64,000 nucleotides of DNA from Pomphorhynchus laevis (GCA_012934845.2 WNNJ02002847.1:124001-188000); one strand, 5' to 3'; positions 12,805 to 25,073 are shown, counted from the first letter of the stretch. Numbers and translations are program-made. The notes: generated from the letters alone by a model not told the origin.

Positions 12805-12830
12805 CGATACTGAAATATCACAAACTATAC

Positions 12831-15800
12831 AATTTTCTAGTAGGTAAACAATTTATTTTGTCTTGACAGTTTAAATTTATTTTTATTAGAATAAAAATAC
12901 TTGATAGTCAAATGTCATAAGAGGAAATACTTCAAAATTGGCTCCAAAAGTTATAATTTAAACTATTTTATGGATGATAAAATAGAATTTTATTAGAATA
13001 AGATAAGAATTTGATTAGAATTGACAGAAAATAGATAATATATATAATCTATTTGATTTACAATTCAATATAATTCAATTACAATTGAATATATTAATAT
13101 TCAATATATTGTAATATATTGAATATATTACAATTAATATAATTCATTACAATTAAATATCTATTTAATATCTTTAATACCAGGAACTAAGAAATAAGTG
13201 GAAACAGTTTTATTTCTAAACTTCATAATAGTTCGATATTCAATGCAATCTTCTTCTGGAAATTACAAATTCCTGATCTTAATAACAGGAGATATCCAAA
13301 TATAATGAACTTTAAAATAAACTAATTTAATTCGATATCTTCGTTCCTATAAATTAAAGAATTTTATTTATTAAAATTATTTTATTTATTAATGAAATTA
13401 TAGAGTTAATGATAATATGTATATAGTTATATCGACAAATTACGTTTCACATACATTGACCGTTAGATTTATCGCATGCATATGTAACTGTTTTCAACTT
13501 ATGACGTTATCTTTCGATCAGAGCTCGGTAATTTGTCTTTACCAAAAATCGATTTAAACGTGAGGTTAGCTTTAGTAATTCAAAATGTAATGAAGCCGCA
13601 ACTATTTCCGACAATTATAATTAAAAAACTATTTAATTTTATTTATTTAAACAATTTGTCGGCTTTGAGTATTGTTAATATTGACATGTTTAATGCCTAA
13701 ATTAATTTAAATAAGCATATATTAATCATAACAGTTCAACTATTGAACTGATACCTATGAGGTTCAATGGACTAATTTAATTGATATTTTGTTACTTAAA
13801 TTGTAATTATCATTCTTGTATATTAGCTAAAATTAAGGATGTTCAATACCTGCATGTAATCTATAAGCCTGAGGTAAAGAACCTTCATCAACTCAAATTT
13901 ATCACTGCACTCGTGTTTTAAACAGTTCGTATAATCACAATAAGTTTGAACGAGTTTCTTATATCTGTCAAGTTCGCATTTCCATTTCTTGTTTTGCTGA
14001 ATAAGAATCGATTCTCTTGATTTATGAAACGTCATTTGACTGTAAAATTCGGCTAAAAATTATACCTTTATCAAATACTAAATAGATTGAGTATAAGTTA
14101 CTTAGCAATATATAAACAAAGCATTTCAATTTTTGTTTTAGTGCAACCTACATTGTACAACGTCTGATTTATTAATTTAAAATATTACTGAACTAATATT
14201 TTACGACACAATATAAAAATTAGCTGCGTCATAAAAATGATATAATTGATATTGAAATGGCAACGTCAAACTCGTAATATTAACATTACGTATTAATAAT
14301 GATATTAATTATGTAAACGCTCGCTAATCCGAAGTGTGGAAGTTGTTTAAGAATAGCATGACGAATTACATGCAATGTCAACATCCCGATTAAAATGGAT
14401 GACTGAGAAAACAGAAATTTTAAAAACAAATTGGAACAGTTTTAAAACTTTTTCCAATTTTTAAAAATTTACGTTGTTGTATTTTAGCGATCATTAAATT
14501 CAAACATTAATTGAGTTTTTTACTCAATAGTAAATACAACGTTAATGACATAACGTTGTTTTTACAGCCTATCAGTTATCTACTTAAAAATTAGTCTACT
14601 TTACCTAAATGACATGTCAGTGTTCAACTGAAATGTAATTATTGACGCGTGGACTTAGTTTTTCCTTACATCTTTTAGAAAAACTGTAACGATGTATCGA
14701 AGAGCATTATTTCTGTAAATCAGATCATCTACCTGAGTCTACGTATTTATATCATCTAATAAAACTAATGCAAAATATAATTTAAATAATTAAACAATAG
14801 ATTAAATCAGCTAACTGAGTCTACGTATTGTTATATAATTATAAAATAAACAAAACATAATAATGCTAAATCAAAATTTAATAATTAAATAATAAAATTA
14901 ATAATTGTTTTTAGATTTTCTATAATTTAAATCAAGTTAAAAATAAAAATAAAAAATAAAAAATAAAATTTAAAATAAACGTCATTTTTATGAATAATTA
15001 TAACTAATAAAATAATTATAATAATAAAATAATTAAATAATAATATAATAATATAATAATATAATAATTATAATATAATTGTATAATCAATCATGATATA
15101 ATTAATTATAATAAATGAATATACATTGTATAATCCATTAAGTCTTAAAAAATTTAGTCGATGTTAAATTTTGTAAAACGGCAGGCTTTTAGTACAAAAT
15201 TCTTTGGAATCTTTGTAGAAAAATGGGCTCCATGCATGAATTTTATAATATTATACATTTGAACGATGGCTATTTCTAAGAAATACCTTAAAGCTAGTCA
15301 TAAGTTTAGTGAGAAACTTTAAGTTTTTTGGTGACAAAACAATCCAAAATATCTTTAAAATGAAAAATTAATGTGTTTTACTGCTTATTCGGAGGATTTC
15401 TTTGGCGAACATTATAAAGGAAGTAATATATTAATAATGAATATGAAACTCCAAGTTTGAATATGAGATATTATGGTGGTCGAAAAATATTATTCAGGGA
15501 ACTGAAATATTTTCATGTTTGAATGGATATCTTACAAATCGGATAATTTCTCTTTCAAACAGTAAAAACGTTGTGCTCGAGCACCTGAACGAAACAACAT
15601 TAAAAACATTTTCCGGATTTGAACAATTTATATAAATTATATAAAATCTTAGAACAATTATTTATTATTAATTAATTTTTTATTATTTCACTATTTAACT
15701 TTTATTTTGCATTATTTTTAATTTGCAATATAAAATACGTAGACTCAGTTAGCTTATTTAATTAAGATCACTCTTTGAGGGTATCATATAAAGTAATTGA

Positions 15801-15970
15801 TATAAGATTAGATAGTTTACTGGATGGAGAACATAACGAAAAAATGTCTACGAGTTTTGGATTAAAGATGACAACAAGAATATCCATATATCACAAAAAC
15901 GCATTGCGACTACATAAAAACAGCTTTTTTCTTCTATGTTGATAATAAAAATAAGCATAGATCACGTATT
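12831..15970. other. AT-rich non-coding stretch
   Basis: No gene is supported. It contains AT palindromes (13040-13150), trinucleotide-like TAA runs (14990-15110) and parts of a dispersed repeat marked by CTGAGTCTACGTATT (14733 and 14818) and, in opposite orientation, near 15730-15765. The same repeat occurs again near 42090-42150 and, inverted, at 46115-46230. Confidence 0.6.
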
Positions 15971-16077
15971 GAAATTAATAGCCTTGAATTACTTGACACT
16001 AAAAAAACGATTTATTTTAACGTGGCAAATGCGTGCCAGCGCACGCTTACATGACCACAACAAAACAAGACTGTGAA

Positions 16078-16694
16078 TCAGGTGTCGAGAAGGTGTGAAC
16101 GGAGGAGGTGTTTGAATGTGATAAAGGAGGGAGCGCGGCGGACGTCGAGAGGGAGTTGATTCCAGGCGAGTGAGGCGGCGACGAGGAAGGATCGGAGACC
16201 GTAGTTGTTGGAGTAATTAGGAACGTGGAGTAAGAGGGTATGACAGGAACGAAGCGATAGCGAGGTGGGGCGAGTATCGTCTAAGAAAGGAAGGTTGATG
16301 AACGATGGGGAGCCGACAGCGATGAGACGAAAAGTAACGAGAAGAAGGCGGAGTTTGATGCGGATGTGGATGGTTGGCCAGGAGAGTTGGGCACAATATG
16401 TGGATGTGTGGTCGAAGCGACTGAGACGAAAGATCACTCGAACGGAGGTGTTGATTATTTGTTGTAGGGGTAGGATGATGGATTTTGGAGAATTGGCGAA
16501 AAGGCTAAGGCAGTAATCGATTTTAGATAAAAGAAGCGATGAAAGAAGAGACATACAAGAACGGAAGTCGATAAGGGGGCGGATACGGCGGATGTCACGG
16601 AGAATTAAGTTAGACGAGCGGACCTTGTCACGGACGAAGGGTTTAAGGGAAAGGTGATCATCGAAATGGAAGCCTAAGAAAGTGAGATTTTGGA
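16078..16694 (-). pseudogene. LINE ORF2 C-terminal region
   Basis: After the deletion junction the text resumes with VQNLTFLGFHFDDHLSL, then LLLSKIDYCLSLFANSP and the C-terminal block SLAWNQLPLDVRRA, all characteristic of CR1/L2 LINE carboxyl ends. The last open piece is 158 residues and ends at 16078, close to the 3' UTR. Confidence 0.75.
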
Positions 16695-17567
16695 CTATAG
16701 GAGGACGGAGTGGTCGACAATGTCGAATGCGGAGGAGAGGTCGAGGAAGATGAGAACACTATATAGAGCCTTGTCTCGAGAAATGAGTAAGTCGTTGTAC
16801 ACTTTTATGCATGCGATTTCTGTCGAGTGACTAGAGCGGAAAGCGGATTGGAAAGGAGGGTACAGATTGGATGAGGAGAGATAAGCGTTGATTTGCATTA
16901 AGATGAGGCGTTCTAAGAGCTTAGAAAGAGTAGGGAGTAGTGAAATGGGGCGATAGCTAGAAGGAAGGGAGGGGTCGAGCGATTGTTTCTTAAGGAGGGG
17001 ACGAATGATTGCGGATTTCCAGTATGAAGTGAAGATACAACTGCGGATGGACGAGTTAAACAAGGTTGTGAGAAATGGGGATATCGATGAGCATATAGAT
17101 TTTAATATGTGGGTAGGCAGGGGATCGGCGGGTGAGGTTTTGTTGGGCAAGGACATGAGGACAGATGATACTTCTGTAGGTGAGACAGGGTGAGGATGAA
17201 AGAGTTCCGGAAAGATGAGGCTAGGCGGGGCAGAGTGGGATAGGATGGAGACCGGGGTGTGAGAGAGCAGCGTGGATACTTTAGTCTGGAGAAATGACGA
17301 ATAATCATTAGCATTGATGTTGCACGGCGTAGAGGAACGAGCCAGGATTGAGTTAAAAGTATGCCAGAGAGTCTTAGAGTTGAATGAAGTGATGATTTTA
17401 TGCTGCCAGAAGGAGTTGCATTTGGTACGTAGTAGGTTGAGATGAAGACCGGCGAAGAGCAAGATAGGAATCACGGAAAGACGGAGTGATCGAGCGGATA
17501 ATCGCGTCTGAGAGAGCGGTGATAGACTCGAAAAGCATGGCGGAGTCGACGCTTTGAGAGTAGACAT
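16695..17567 (-). pseudogene. LINE ORF2 middle part: reverse transcriptase, truncated
   Basis: It shows PADPLPTHILKS, SYRPISLLPTLSKLLERL (RT motif 2 region), FQSAFRSSHSTE and LIFLDLSSAFDIVDH (motif A). It is in a different frame from the endonuclease piece. The sequence then stops at the deletion junction, so motif B (VPQG) and the catalytic YxDD are missing and this copy cannot encode an active RT. Confidence 0.8.
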
Positions 17568-18538
17568 TGGATGTCAAACCATGGGGCACGGTGCAAGCGA
17601 CGGTGTGGGTGAGACTTGAAGGGCAAGAGAATATCGAGAGTGGATGTGAGTTCAGAGTCGAAAAGAAAGGCGAGATCGTGAGGAGATGAATATGTTATTG
17701 TGGGTAATGATAGAGACGATTTGAGTAAGGCAGAGCGGAGAAGGGAGAGGTCAAGATTTCTCCAAGGGCGACGTAGGATTGTAGGTGTGTGAGGAGTGGT
17801 GTGGTTGCGAGTGAGATCAAGGGTGATAAGAAAGTGATCGGATAGACCAGGATCAGAGATGGACAGTGAGGTGTAGGCAGCAAAATGATCGGGGACAGCG
17901 ATGATGTCAAGTGCCCCACCAAGTATATGTGTGGGGGCAGTGGAGATTAGTTTGTAATTGTAGTTGGATAGAATGTTGATGAAGCGGTTGGAATCTGTGG
18001 AAGAGGGGCGGTCTAGGCGGATATTGAAGTCGCCTAGAACGAGTGAAGGGATTGAGGACAAAGAACAATGAGAAAGGAGGTCAGCGAGTTCGGTAAAAAA
18101 TAAGGCTGTAGGAGCTGATGAACCGGGACGGTATACAATGGCGAGATCTAGAGTGATCGGGTTAGAATAACGACAAGTGAGCAATTCAAAAGAGCAAGGA
18201 CTGAAAGGGGGATTGATTTTGCGAAGAGACGCTGGGTGACGAGCGAATGCGACGATGCCGCCATGATTAGAGGATTTAGAAGGGCATGAGCTGAGGGGGC
18301 GGGCGGATTCGACTAGGGAGCAACCGGCAGAGAGCAGACGGCGAATGGAAAGGTCGTCGGAATCTGAGTGCCAGGATTCGGTGAGGCAGAAGAGATCGAT
18401 GGATTGCTTGGTGAATAGGTTGAGGATAAGATCGGATTTATTGAGAATAGATCTAGTGTTGAGGAGACCGAGGCGGAAACCGTGTGCTGTGGCGAAAGAG
18501 TCTAGTGGAGAAGACACATAGGAGAGATGGAGCGCCAT
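17471..18538 (-). CDS. LINE ORF2 N-terminal part: APE endonuclease
   Basis: The domain starts at about residue 20 with LGLLNTRSILNKSDLI. It contains LTESWH (catalytic Glu), GGIVAFARH, YRPGS, VLGDFNIRLDRPS, the block THILGGALDIIAV and the terminal GLSDHFLITLDL with catalytic Asp-His. All the usual APE-type motifs are present, so this part looks intact. An upstream frame (18502-18708) carries the basic lead-in KKRRREENGE and is offset by a frame change. The fold cuts target DNA for priming. Confidence 0.8.
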   Translation of the reverse strand: MALHLSYVSSPLDSFATAHGFRLGLLNTRSILNKSDLILNLFTKQSIDLFCLTESWHSDSDDLSIRRLLSAGCSLVESARPLSSCPSKSSNHGGIVAFARHPASLRKINPPFSPCSFELLTCRYSNPITLDLAIVYRPGSSAPTALFFTELADLLSHCSLSSIPSLVLGDFNIRLDRPSSTDSNRFINILSNYNYKLISTAPTHILGGALDIIAVPDHFAAYTSLSISDPGLSDHFLITLDLTRNHTTPHTPTILRRPWRNLDLSLLRSALLKSSLSLPTITYSSPHDLAFLFDSELTSTLDILLPFKSHPHRRLHRAPWFDIQCLLSKRRLRHAFRVYHRSLRRDYPLDHSVFP

Positions 18539-18795
18539 CGAATTTTTGGACGGGTGTGGACAACTTGAAAATTTCCGTCTATGTTTCGGATGGAGAGTGA
18601 TGTTTCGCCGTTTTCCTCGCGACGGCGTTTTTTGATGCGGGCTGAAGAGATTTGAGCGATTTTAGAAGGGGCGCGATCGGGGAAAATTCGAGTGGTTGAA
18701 GATGACATGAGTTTGAATCGTTGAGAGAGGAGAGAAGACGCGTGAGAGCGATGCTTGAAAACAATTTTTAGGAGAGGGGGCTGGGAAGGATTAGA

Positions 18796-19503
18796 TTAAG
18801 AAGATTTGTTTAAACGGATGAATGCGACAGGAGAAATGTCCTTGAAAAAGGATGGTTTATCCGCAGGAACAATAGACGTGAGGATGGATCTGAAGGCGGA
18901 AACATCGTGGTCCAGACGTGCTTGTGGAGATAAGGAGTTAGAAGGCGTGATATTAGTAACAATGACGCAACGATCGCGAGAAGCAAAGCGCTTCCGTAAA
19001 GGAGGACGACTGACGTGAGTAGGTGAGATCACGATAGAAGAGCTGTCAGTTGATGATTTGGAGGGATTTGGTTTGACGACGGGAGACATAGAGGATAATG
19101 ATAATAAAGAGGGTGGCAAGCGATGTGAGGAAAGGTTATAAGTGGAAGGATAGTGGAGGTTGGTGGAGGTGATTTTGATTGATGGATGCAAGTTATTGAG
19201 AAACGAGACGGGAAGGACGGGACGTGGGGTGTCGGGGAGTGAAGATGACATGGAATGGGAAGTGTATATGGTGGCAGGGTCGGTGGGTGGAGAAAGGACA
19301 TTAGAAACGACGGGGGTAGTTTGAGTTGACGTGTTGGATGTTGATATGTGCTTATTGGAAAGGTTGCATATTAGTTTGTTGGCACAAAAACCACATACGA
19401 AGTCTTCTTTAGCGTTATTCTTGTCGCAGGTGATTGTTGTCCAGACGCTGCAGTCGTGTATCGAGCACTGTACTTGCAGTTGTCCATTGTTGGTGTCGGT
19501 CAA
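18796..19503 (-). CDS. LINE ORF1 protein with Cys-rich N-terminus
   Basis: The 235 residues begin with a cysteine cluster (C13, C18, C26, C37, C40; ending FVCGFC) that resembles a truncated PHD or treble-clef finger. Ser/Thr/Pro-rich low-complexity sequence follows, with the basic block PPLRKRFASRDRCVIVTN. In CR1/L2-group LINEs ORF1 is a nucleic-acid-binding partner of the RT. The frame is intact. A second ORF1 N-terminus with the same cysteine spacing occurs at 41324-41599. Confidence 0.65.
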   Translation of the reverse strand: MTDTNNGQLQVQCSIHDCSVWTTITCDKNNAKEDFVCGFCANKLICNLSNKHISTSNTSTQTTPVVSNVLSPPTDPATIYTSHSMSSSLPDTPRPVLPVSFLNNLHPSIKITSTNLHYPSTYNLSSHRLPPSLLSLSSMSPVVKPNPSKSSTDSSSIVISPTHVSRPPLRKRFASRDRCVIVTNITPSNSLSPQARLDHDVSAFRSILTSIVPADKPSFFKDISPVAFIRLNKSS

Positions 19504-19510
19504 ACACTAG

Positions 19511-20120
19511 TATTTTTAGCGGTAAAATTTTCTTAAATTCAACGAAATATTGTAAGTGCTTATCGAAAATGTAGATATATCAAACGTTGCCATTTAATAT
19601 CACTTATTAACCATCCTTAGATATGCCTTCAGTGATCCCATTAAATAATTAATTATCGTGTTTGATATTTTACTTATGTATACACATAAGTTAATGGTTT
19701 AGAGCATAAGGTTTTCGTCAAATAACCAATTATACTGTTTGATATTTTTATATCAGACTTCAGATTTTATATTTTCAAAGTTACAACTAGTCCGGTTTGA
19801 CTTGATTTCTAGCAAAACTAACGGTGAAAGTATTAACAGCATAAGTAAAATTAGGCCGTAATTTTCGAGATTTATCCTTATGTAAATATATAATTAAAAT
19901 TAAAAAGCAATATCGAATGTGACGAGAATGCCTTTATTTTGGCCATCCATTCATGTTTGACTATCAATAAAATATAAAATTCAGTCATTACATTATATTT
20001 ATATTAGAACAAGTAATAAACAAAATTAAAAAAAACACTAAAATACAAAATTAAGTCATCACATTAAATTTGTACAATTAACCAGAAAGAGAAAACAATT
20101 GACTAGTGCGACATGGATGA
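19511..20120. other. Non-coding stretch between LINE copies
   Basis: It is AT-rich, with no gene or repeat that I can name. Confidence 0.5.
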
Positions 20121-20428
20121 ACATGGATCATTCCCCTATTTACTTTCATTCAATATTCTGATGAAGGATGAAACAAAACTCTTGTGATACATTTCAGTGC
20201 CAAATATGTGGCCTACTATACAACTCCGAATGTCTTGTATTATTAGAATACTGATTTGATGGAGGCATTTTATATTGAAGATTTCCATGACCTCTAGACA
20301 GCTTTCGACATGAAGTGTAAAAAATATTTAAAACACCTTCTAATGAAGGAAAATAAACACCGGCTATTCTGCTGGCTTTGCGATGTATTCGATTCAGCGT
20401 TTCTAAATCTTTTTTTGACATATTGTGA
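20120..20428 (-). pseudogene. LINE C-terminal fragment
   Basis: The minus strand reads MSKKDLETLNRIHRKASRIAG, then SFVSSFIRILNES near its end. This matches the carboxyl end of LINE ORF2 proteins of the kind ending in a conserved SFxPSxIxxLN block. The piece is about 100 residues long, contains stops, and is interrupted on the right by the plus-strand L2-like copy. Confidence 0.6.
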
Positions 20429-20429
20429 A

Positions 20430-22185
20430 ATAACTTTTAACTCAATCCTTTCTCGCTCCTCTTTCTCTTGCAACATAAATCCCCATTATTATTCGTCATT
20501 TCTTCAGACCAAAGTATCTACGTTGCTATCTCACAAACCCATCTCAATTCCATCTCACTTTCTTGCCTCGCCTCATCCTCCCGGAACTCTTTCATATTTT
20601 CACTGTCTCACCTACGAAGTATCATCAGTCGTCAAGTACCTGGCCAACAAAACCTCACTTGCGATTCCATGCCTACCCCCAGACTTAAATCCATATGCTC
20701 ATCGGTATCCCTTTCCTCGCCATCTTGTTTAATTCGTCCATCCGCAATCATATATTCTCTTCGCACTGGAAATCCCCCATCACTCGTCTTCTCTTAAGAA
20801 ACAATCGCACGACCCCTCACTTCCTTCTAGCTATCGCTCCATTTCACTCTTCCTACTCTTTATAAGCTCTTAGAACGCATTATCTTAATACAGATTAACG
20901 TTTATCTCGCTTCATCCTATCTGTACCCTTCTCTAGAATCCGCTTTCCGCTCTAATCAATCCACAGAAATCGTCTGCATGAAGGTTTACAATGACCTACT
21001 CATTTATCGTGAAAGGCTCTATATAGTGTTATCATCTCCCTCAACCTCTCCTCCGCCTTCGACATGGTCGACCACTCCAGCCTCCTTTCTCGCATTCATT
21101 ATGATTACGGATTTTCTTCTTCCACCGTAGCATGGTTTGCCTCGTGACTATCCAACCGTTCTTTTCGCATCTGTTCAAATTTATCATCCTTTCCTCCCAT
21201 CCCTATTTTTGTTGGGTCCCACAAGGTTCAGTCCTAGGTTCCTGTTTTTCTCTCTTCTACGTGGCGATCTCTCTTTGTTTATCAAATCTTGTTCCTATAA
21301 CGTTATGAAATACGCCGTTTACACCATCATCTATGATCATGCACCCGCTCATCGCATACACGATATCGGTATTTCTACCTCCAACTCTCTTTTATTTACA
21401 AACGTCTCTCCCATCTTTACCTAGTTCTAAACCCAAACAAGTCAAAAATAATTTGGATACTCGTCCACCAATCTAACATATCTCCTCCAAATGTATCTTT
21501 TGCCTCATCAATCATCCCCGTAGTCCACAATCTCACTTTCTTAGGATTTCATTGAGATGATCACCTTTCCTTTAAACCCTTCGTCCGTGGCAAGGTCCGC
21601 TCGTCTAACTTAATTCTCCATGACATCGGTCGTATCCGACCCCCTATCGACTTCCGTTCCTGTATGTATTTTCTTTCACCGCTTCTTTTTCCTAAAATCG
21701 ATTACTGCCTCAGCCTTTTCGCCATTTCTCCAAAATCCATCATCAGACCCCTACAACGCATCATCAACTCCGCCGTTCGAGTGCTCTTTCGTCTCTGTCG
21801 CGTTGAACACACTTCCACATATCTTGCTCACTCTCCTGAGTGAGCAAGATACTCATCGCTGTCGGCTCCCCATCATTCATCCACCTCCCTTTCTTAGACG
21901 ACACTCGCCTCACCTCTATATTACTGCGTTCCAGTAATTCCCTCTTACTATACGTTCCCAATTACTCTAACAACTACAATCTCCGATCCTTCATCGTCGC
22001 CGTCCCCACTCGCCTAGAATGAGCTCCCACTCGACGTCTGGCGCACTCCCTCTTTTATTGCATTCAAATGCCGCCTCCGTACCCACCTCCACGAAACATG
22101 ATTAATATTTTTTAGATTTTTGTTGTTGTGGTCATGTAATCGTGCGCCAGCACGCATTTGCCACATAAAAATAAATTAAAAAAGC
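20430..22185 (+). mobile_element. Second, 5'-truncated copy of the L2/CR1-group LINE
   Basis: This plus-strand copy begins inside the linker before the RT and runs to the 3' end GTCATGTAATCGTGCGCC...TTTGCCAC. Recognisable pieces match the minus-strand copy: a VSTLLSHKPIS-type stretch, SSRNSFIFSLSHL, the WVPQGSVLGS motif B near 21215-21245, VHNLTFLGFH near 21525 and SRLFAISP-like blocks. Many stops and frame changes make it older than, or at least more decayed than, the minus-strand copy. Confidence 0.8.
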
Positions 22186-22189
22186 GATA

Positions 22190-23330
22190 ATATTCTTCCC
22201 TTCGGAATTCCACACTTGGCCTTGCAAATACTCGATATTATGCCCTCGCATATAATCTTTTGTGTTCTGTCTGTGAGATAATCATGTATCCACTTAGCCA
22301 TCCAAAGCGGCAACATGGTACTTAACTATATAAATAAATAAAGATTTTGTTAATAAACGTACTTGACTTGCGAATTTAAATATCATGATCAATTCTATCA
22401 AATGCTTTTGTAAGATCAATTTGAATTATTATCACAACCAATTTTCTGTCTACTGCGCTTAGAACACCTTCATATATTATGATCAAGGCATTGGTAGTGG
22501 ACTCAGCTGGTCTATATGCAAACTGATCATCATCAAGAAAATCTTGATAATGTGGCATTAATAAATTTGGTGAAAATTCCTCCATCAATCTAGCAATTGT
22601 AGGAATTAGCGATAAGGGTCGCACATTATCTACGTTAACCTTACAATATCCTTTTAAAACTAGTGCTATATTAGCACTTTTTAGTTGTCAGGCACACCGC
22701 CTTTCCGAAATCTTTCCGAGAAGTAACTCCAAAATAGGGGGTTATTCTGTTCCGAATTCTTTGACCAACCATGGTGATATACCAGGACCGACTTCTTTAC
22801 AAGGGTTTATCTTATTAATCAGCTTGTTCACATCTATATCGCTTACAGTTGGAACATCAAAGTCTCTTCTATAACTTAGCTGTTACAGTTGTTGGAATCC
22901 TACTATACTAGTTGAATAGTCACGGTATACACAGGAGCAGTAAGTGACTCATTAATAGATTAATCATTTTATACATGCCCTCATCTGTATTTTTAGCACG
23001 TAATAAATGACCAACTCTTGAGTGCGTACCCTTCACATGTCTCCAACATCCTTTTTGATCCTTATTTTTCAATCCACGTGAAAACCACTCTCTCTTAGAT
23101 CTTCAAATATAAGTATTCAGCTTATTGGATAAAGCGGCATATTCTGATACACGACAACTACGAAACGTTTTATATCGTTGATTTTGAATGTCTATAATAA
23201 CTGGATTTATCCTGCATGGATCATCAAATACCGTTACTCTTCTTTGCGGTAAAAATAAATATGTTTCCCCCTTTAATGTGCCTTCAATTAATAGTATAGC
23301 ATCACTAAAACTGGCACTCACCTAATCAAT
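22190..23330 (-). pseudogene. LINE reverse transcriptase remnant
   Basis: The minus strand reads VGPGISPWLVKEFG, then RPLSLIPTIARLMEEF, DDDQFAYRPAESTTNALI, IIQIDLTKAFDRIDHDI (motif A) and MAKWIHDYLTDRTQ. It ends at GIPKG, where the plus-strand L2-like copy abuts. These are RT fingers and palm blocks of a LINE distinct from its neighbour. Stops separate the pieces. The upstream open frame 23103-23321 probably belongs to the same ORF2. Confidence 0.7.
22687..22751 (+). repeat. 65-bp dispersed duplicate, copy 1
   Basis: A segment with CGCCTTTCCGAAA and TAACTCCAAAA is repeated at 23354-23420 with modest divergence. The duplication brackets the upstream part of the LINE remnant, so it may reflect an internal duplication of that element. 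Confidence 0.6.
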
Positions 23331-23353
23331 ATCCCTCAAAACACATTTCAGCC

Positions 23354-23420
23354 TGTCACGCACAACGCCTTTCCGAAAACTTTCCGGGAAATAACTCCAA
23401 AAATTGGGGGTAATTCTGTT
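23354..23420 (+). repeat. 65-bp dispersed duplicate, copy 2
   Basis: Partner of 22687-22751, about 667 bases apart. Confidence 0.6.
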
Positions 23421-24138
23421 AAATCTGCATCATACAAAATCGAACAATAAAAAATCAATAAACAAATACGCGTGTCATTCAAATTGCATAATACAGAGTC
23501 ATTAGAGTTTGGTGCATATTATAATATCGCATTGGCATTGAAATCCATTTGATTTTATTATCGCTTAAGTCTGATGTAGGAGGATTTTGACAAAGTTTTA
23601 TTTCAAGTGTCTAAATAACTATAGCATTTTTGCCAGTGACAAAGTTATTTCGTAAATTAGATAGTATAGATCCATCGATGATCCCAAATGTATAATGCTA
23701 CATAAAAAGCAGAAGATAGTCACATGTAACGATTACCTAGAAAGCTGAATGTTGAATAAACAAGGAATTGAGAAAAATTGAATAAATGAATAAATCTTGA
23801 ATAAATGAGAAACTGCATGTATTTGAATAAATATTTGTCTTACGAATGAACGATCGATAATGTTTTAGAGGACACTGTCTAGCTCGTCAGGTTGTTATGT
23901 ACGGTTACCGACTAGTTGTATTTGGACTTCCTCATTTGCGATCATCTCATGGAATACTCCATCCGAGTCAATTACGACCTCTCATTGTTTTATCCAATTC
24001 AAGCGGGCACTGAAATCATAAATTGCATGCAAAGAAACAAACTTTTCATGACTTATCCTTAAAAATGTTTTAGTTGAAATGTGTTCTTGTTATTAAATAT
24101 GTCAGTCAAAACGGCTCTTGCTAATCATTCCTTGAGCA
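23421..24138. other. Non-coding stretch
   Basis: AT-rich sequence with short TGAATAAAT-type repetition (23750-23830). No gene is seen. Confidence 0.5.
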
Positions 24139-24673
24139 TTCCAAAAGCATGTGCTTTTGTATTTTACCTATTAGTTATGGTTTTAAATAAACATCTTCAT
24201 ATTTACCGATAAATTACTGGATTACCGGATTTTGAAAAAATGACTGCTATCCGAAAAAAATGAATGAAAACTTGCAAGCCCTAATGCGGATTGTCAATTG
24301 TGCTTTTTTTAATTTAAATCAGCGTTAAAACATTGATTCAATAAAATATTATAGAATACTCTATTTGAATTCTCTACTTTACAAATTATTAACCTTATTT
24401 TATTATCGGCATAAAGAAGTATAATCCATTTATATTTAATCTATTCCAGCTTATTTTTCTTAAATTCTACATTCAATTACAAAAGCATATGCTTCCTATT
24501 TTACCTATTAATTATGGTGTTAAATCAACACCTTCATATTTACCGATAAATTACTGGATTACCAGATTTTGAAAAAATGACCGTTTACCGGTAAAAAATG
24601 ACGGTAACTTGCAAGCCCTAATGCAGATTGTCAATTGTGCTTTTTTTAAATTTAAAACAGCTTTAAAACGTTA
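24139..24673. repeat. Duplicated approximately 195-bp sequence with hAT-like end
   Basis: Copies at about 24139-24333 and 24478-24673 share TTTACCGATAAATTACTGGA and end with TTGCAAGCCCTAATGC. Read on the minus strand the end becomes AGGGCTTGCAAG, which resembles hAT-family terminal sequence. No transposase lies between or beside them, so they are at best non-autonomous or solo ends. Family assignment is by eye only. Confidence 0.4.
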
Positions 24674-25040
24674 ACTGTCATCATCCGGATAAAATTATAT
24701 AAAACAGTAAACAGTATATTAAATCATAAACCAATATTTATAGTCAACATAAATATCGTAAACATATGAAAAGATCATTGGGAAAGGGGGTAATTGTAAA
24801 TTTATGGTTATTTAAAACAGTAACCATTTTTGTACAAGTAATTGAAGCCTAAAGGGACTTAAAATATAAGCTAATATACAGCTCTACTGTTGCCGTCCCA
24901 TCTATCATTAATATAAAGTATACCTATATAGTTAAACTTGGCAAAAAGGCAAAATGTTCTGGAAATGTCAAAAATAGCATCGTTGTTGATCAAAAAGTGC
25001 CCAAAATTTAAAATATTTAAACGCATTCACATTACATAAA

Positions 25041-25073
25041 AGATGACATTGTATGTCAAATACAATGTCATCT
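25041..25073. repeat. 14-bp perfect hairpin
   Basis: AGATGACATTGTAT and ATACAATGTCATCT flank a 5-base loop. Palindromic GATACGTATATATC follows at once. Confidence 0.65.

Larger units (their letters stand above)
9930..12830 (+). mobile_element. Broken LINE with restriction-like endonuclease
   Basis: A plus-strand, GC-richer block in AT-rich surroundings contains, in order, an N-terminal zinc finger, a reverse transcriptase with GVQEGDSLGPLVFSL and WYLDDC motifs, a thumb region, and a C-terminal nuclease with KRPDG followed about 13 residues later by WDFTC. RT plus a C-terminal PD-type nuclease is the plan of the R2/NeSL/CRE-type non-LTR elements; I do not assign a clade. The coding sequence runs through all three frames, so at least five disruptions have accumulated. 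No target duplication was identified. Confidence 0.8.
15975..19510 (-). mobile_element. L2/CR1-group LINE with internal deletion
   Basis: A minus-strand LINE, 5' end near 19510 and 3' end near 15975. It has an ORF1 with Cys pairs, an APE endonuclease, an RT and a C-terminal region. The 3' end has a short hairpin (GCGTGC...GCACGC) followed by TTTGCCAC. The same 3' end occurs on the plus strand near 22130-22165, so both belong to one family. Between the RT block ending DLSSAFDIVDHSVLL and VQNLTFLGFHF the minus copy skips RT motifs B and C, which the plus copy still has: an internal deletion of about 450 bases at about 16,695. Confidence 0.85.

Noticed and set aside
20157-20195. CTGATGA followed closely by GAAAC, hammerhead-like on the plus strand
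   Set aside because: There is no stem II between the boxes, the base after the short stem III is G, and the minus strand here encodes the conserved SFVSSFIRILNES end of a LINE protein, which explains the sequence.
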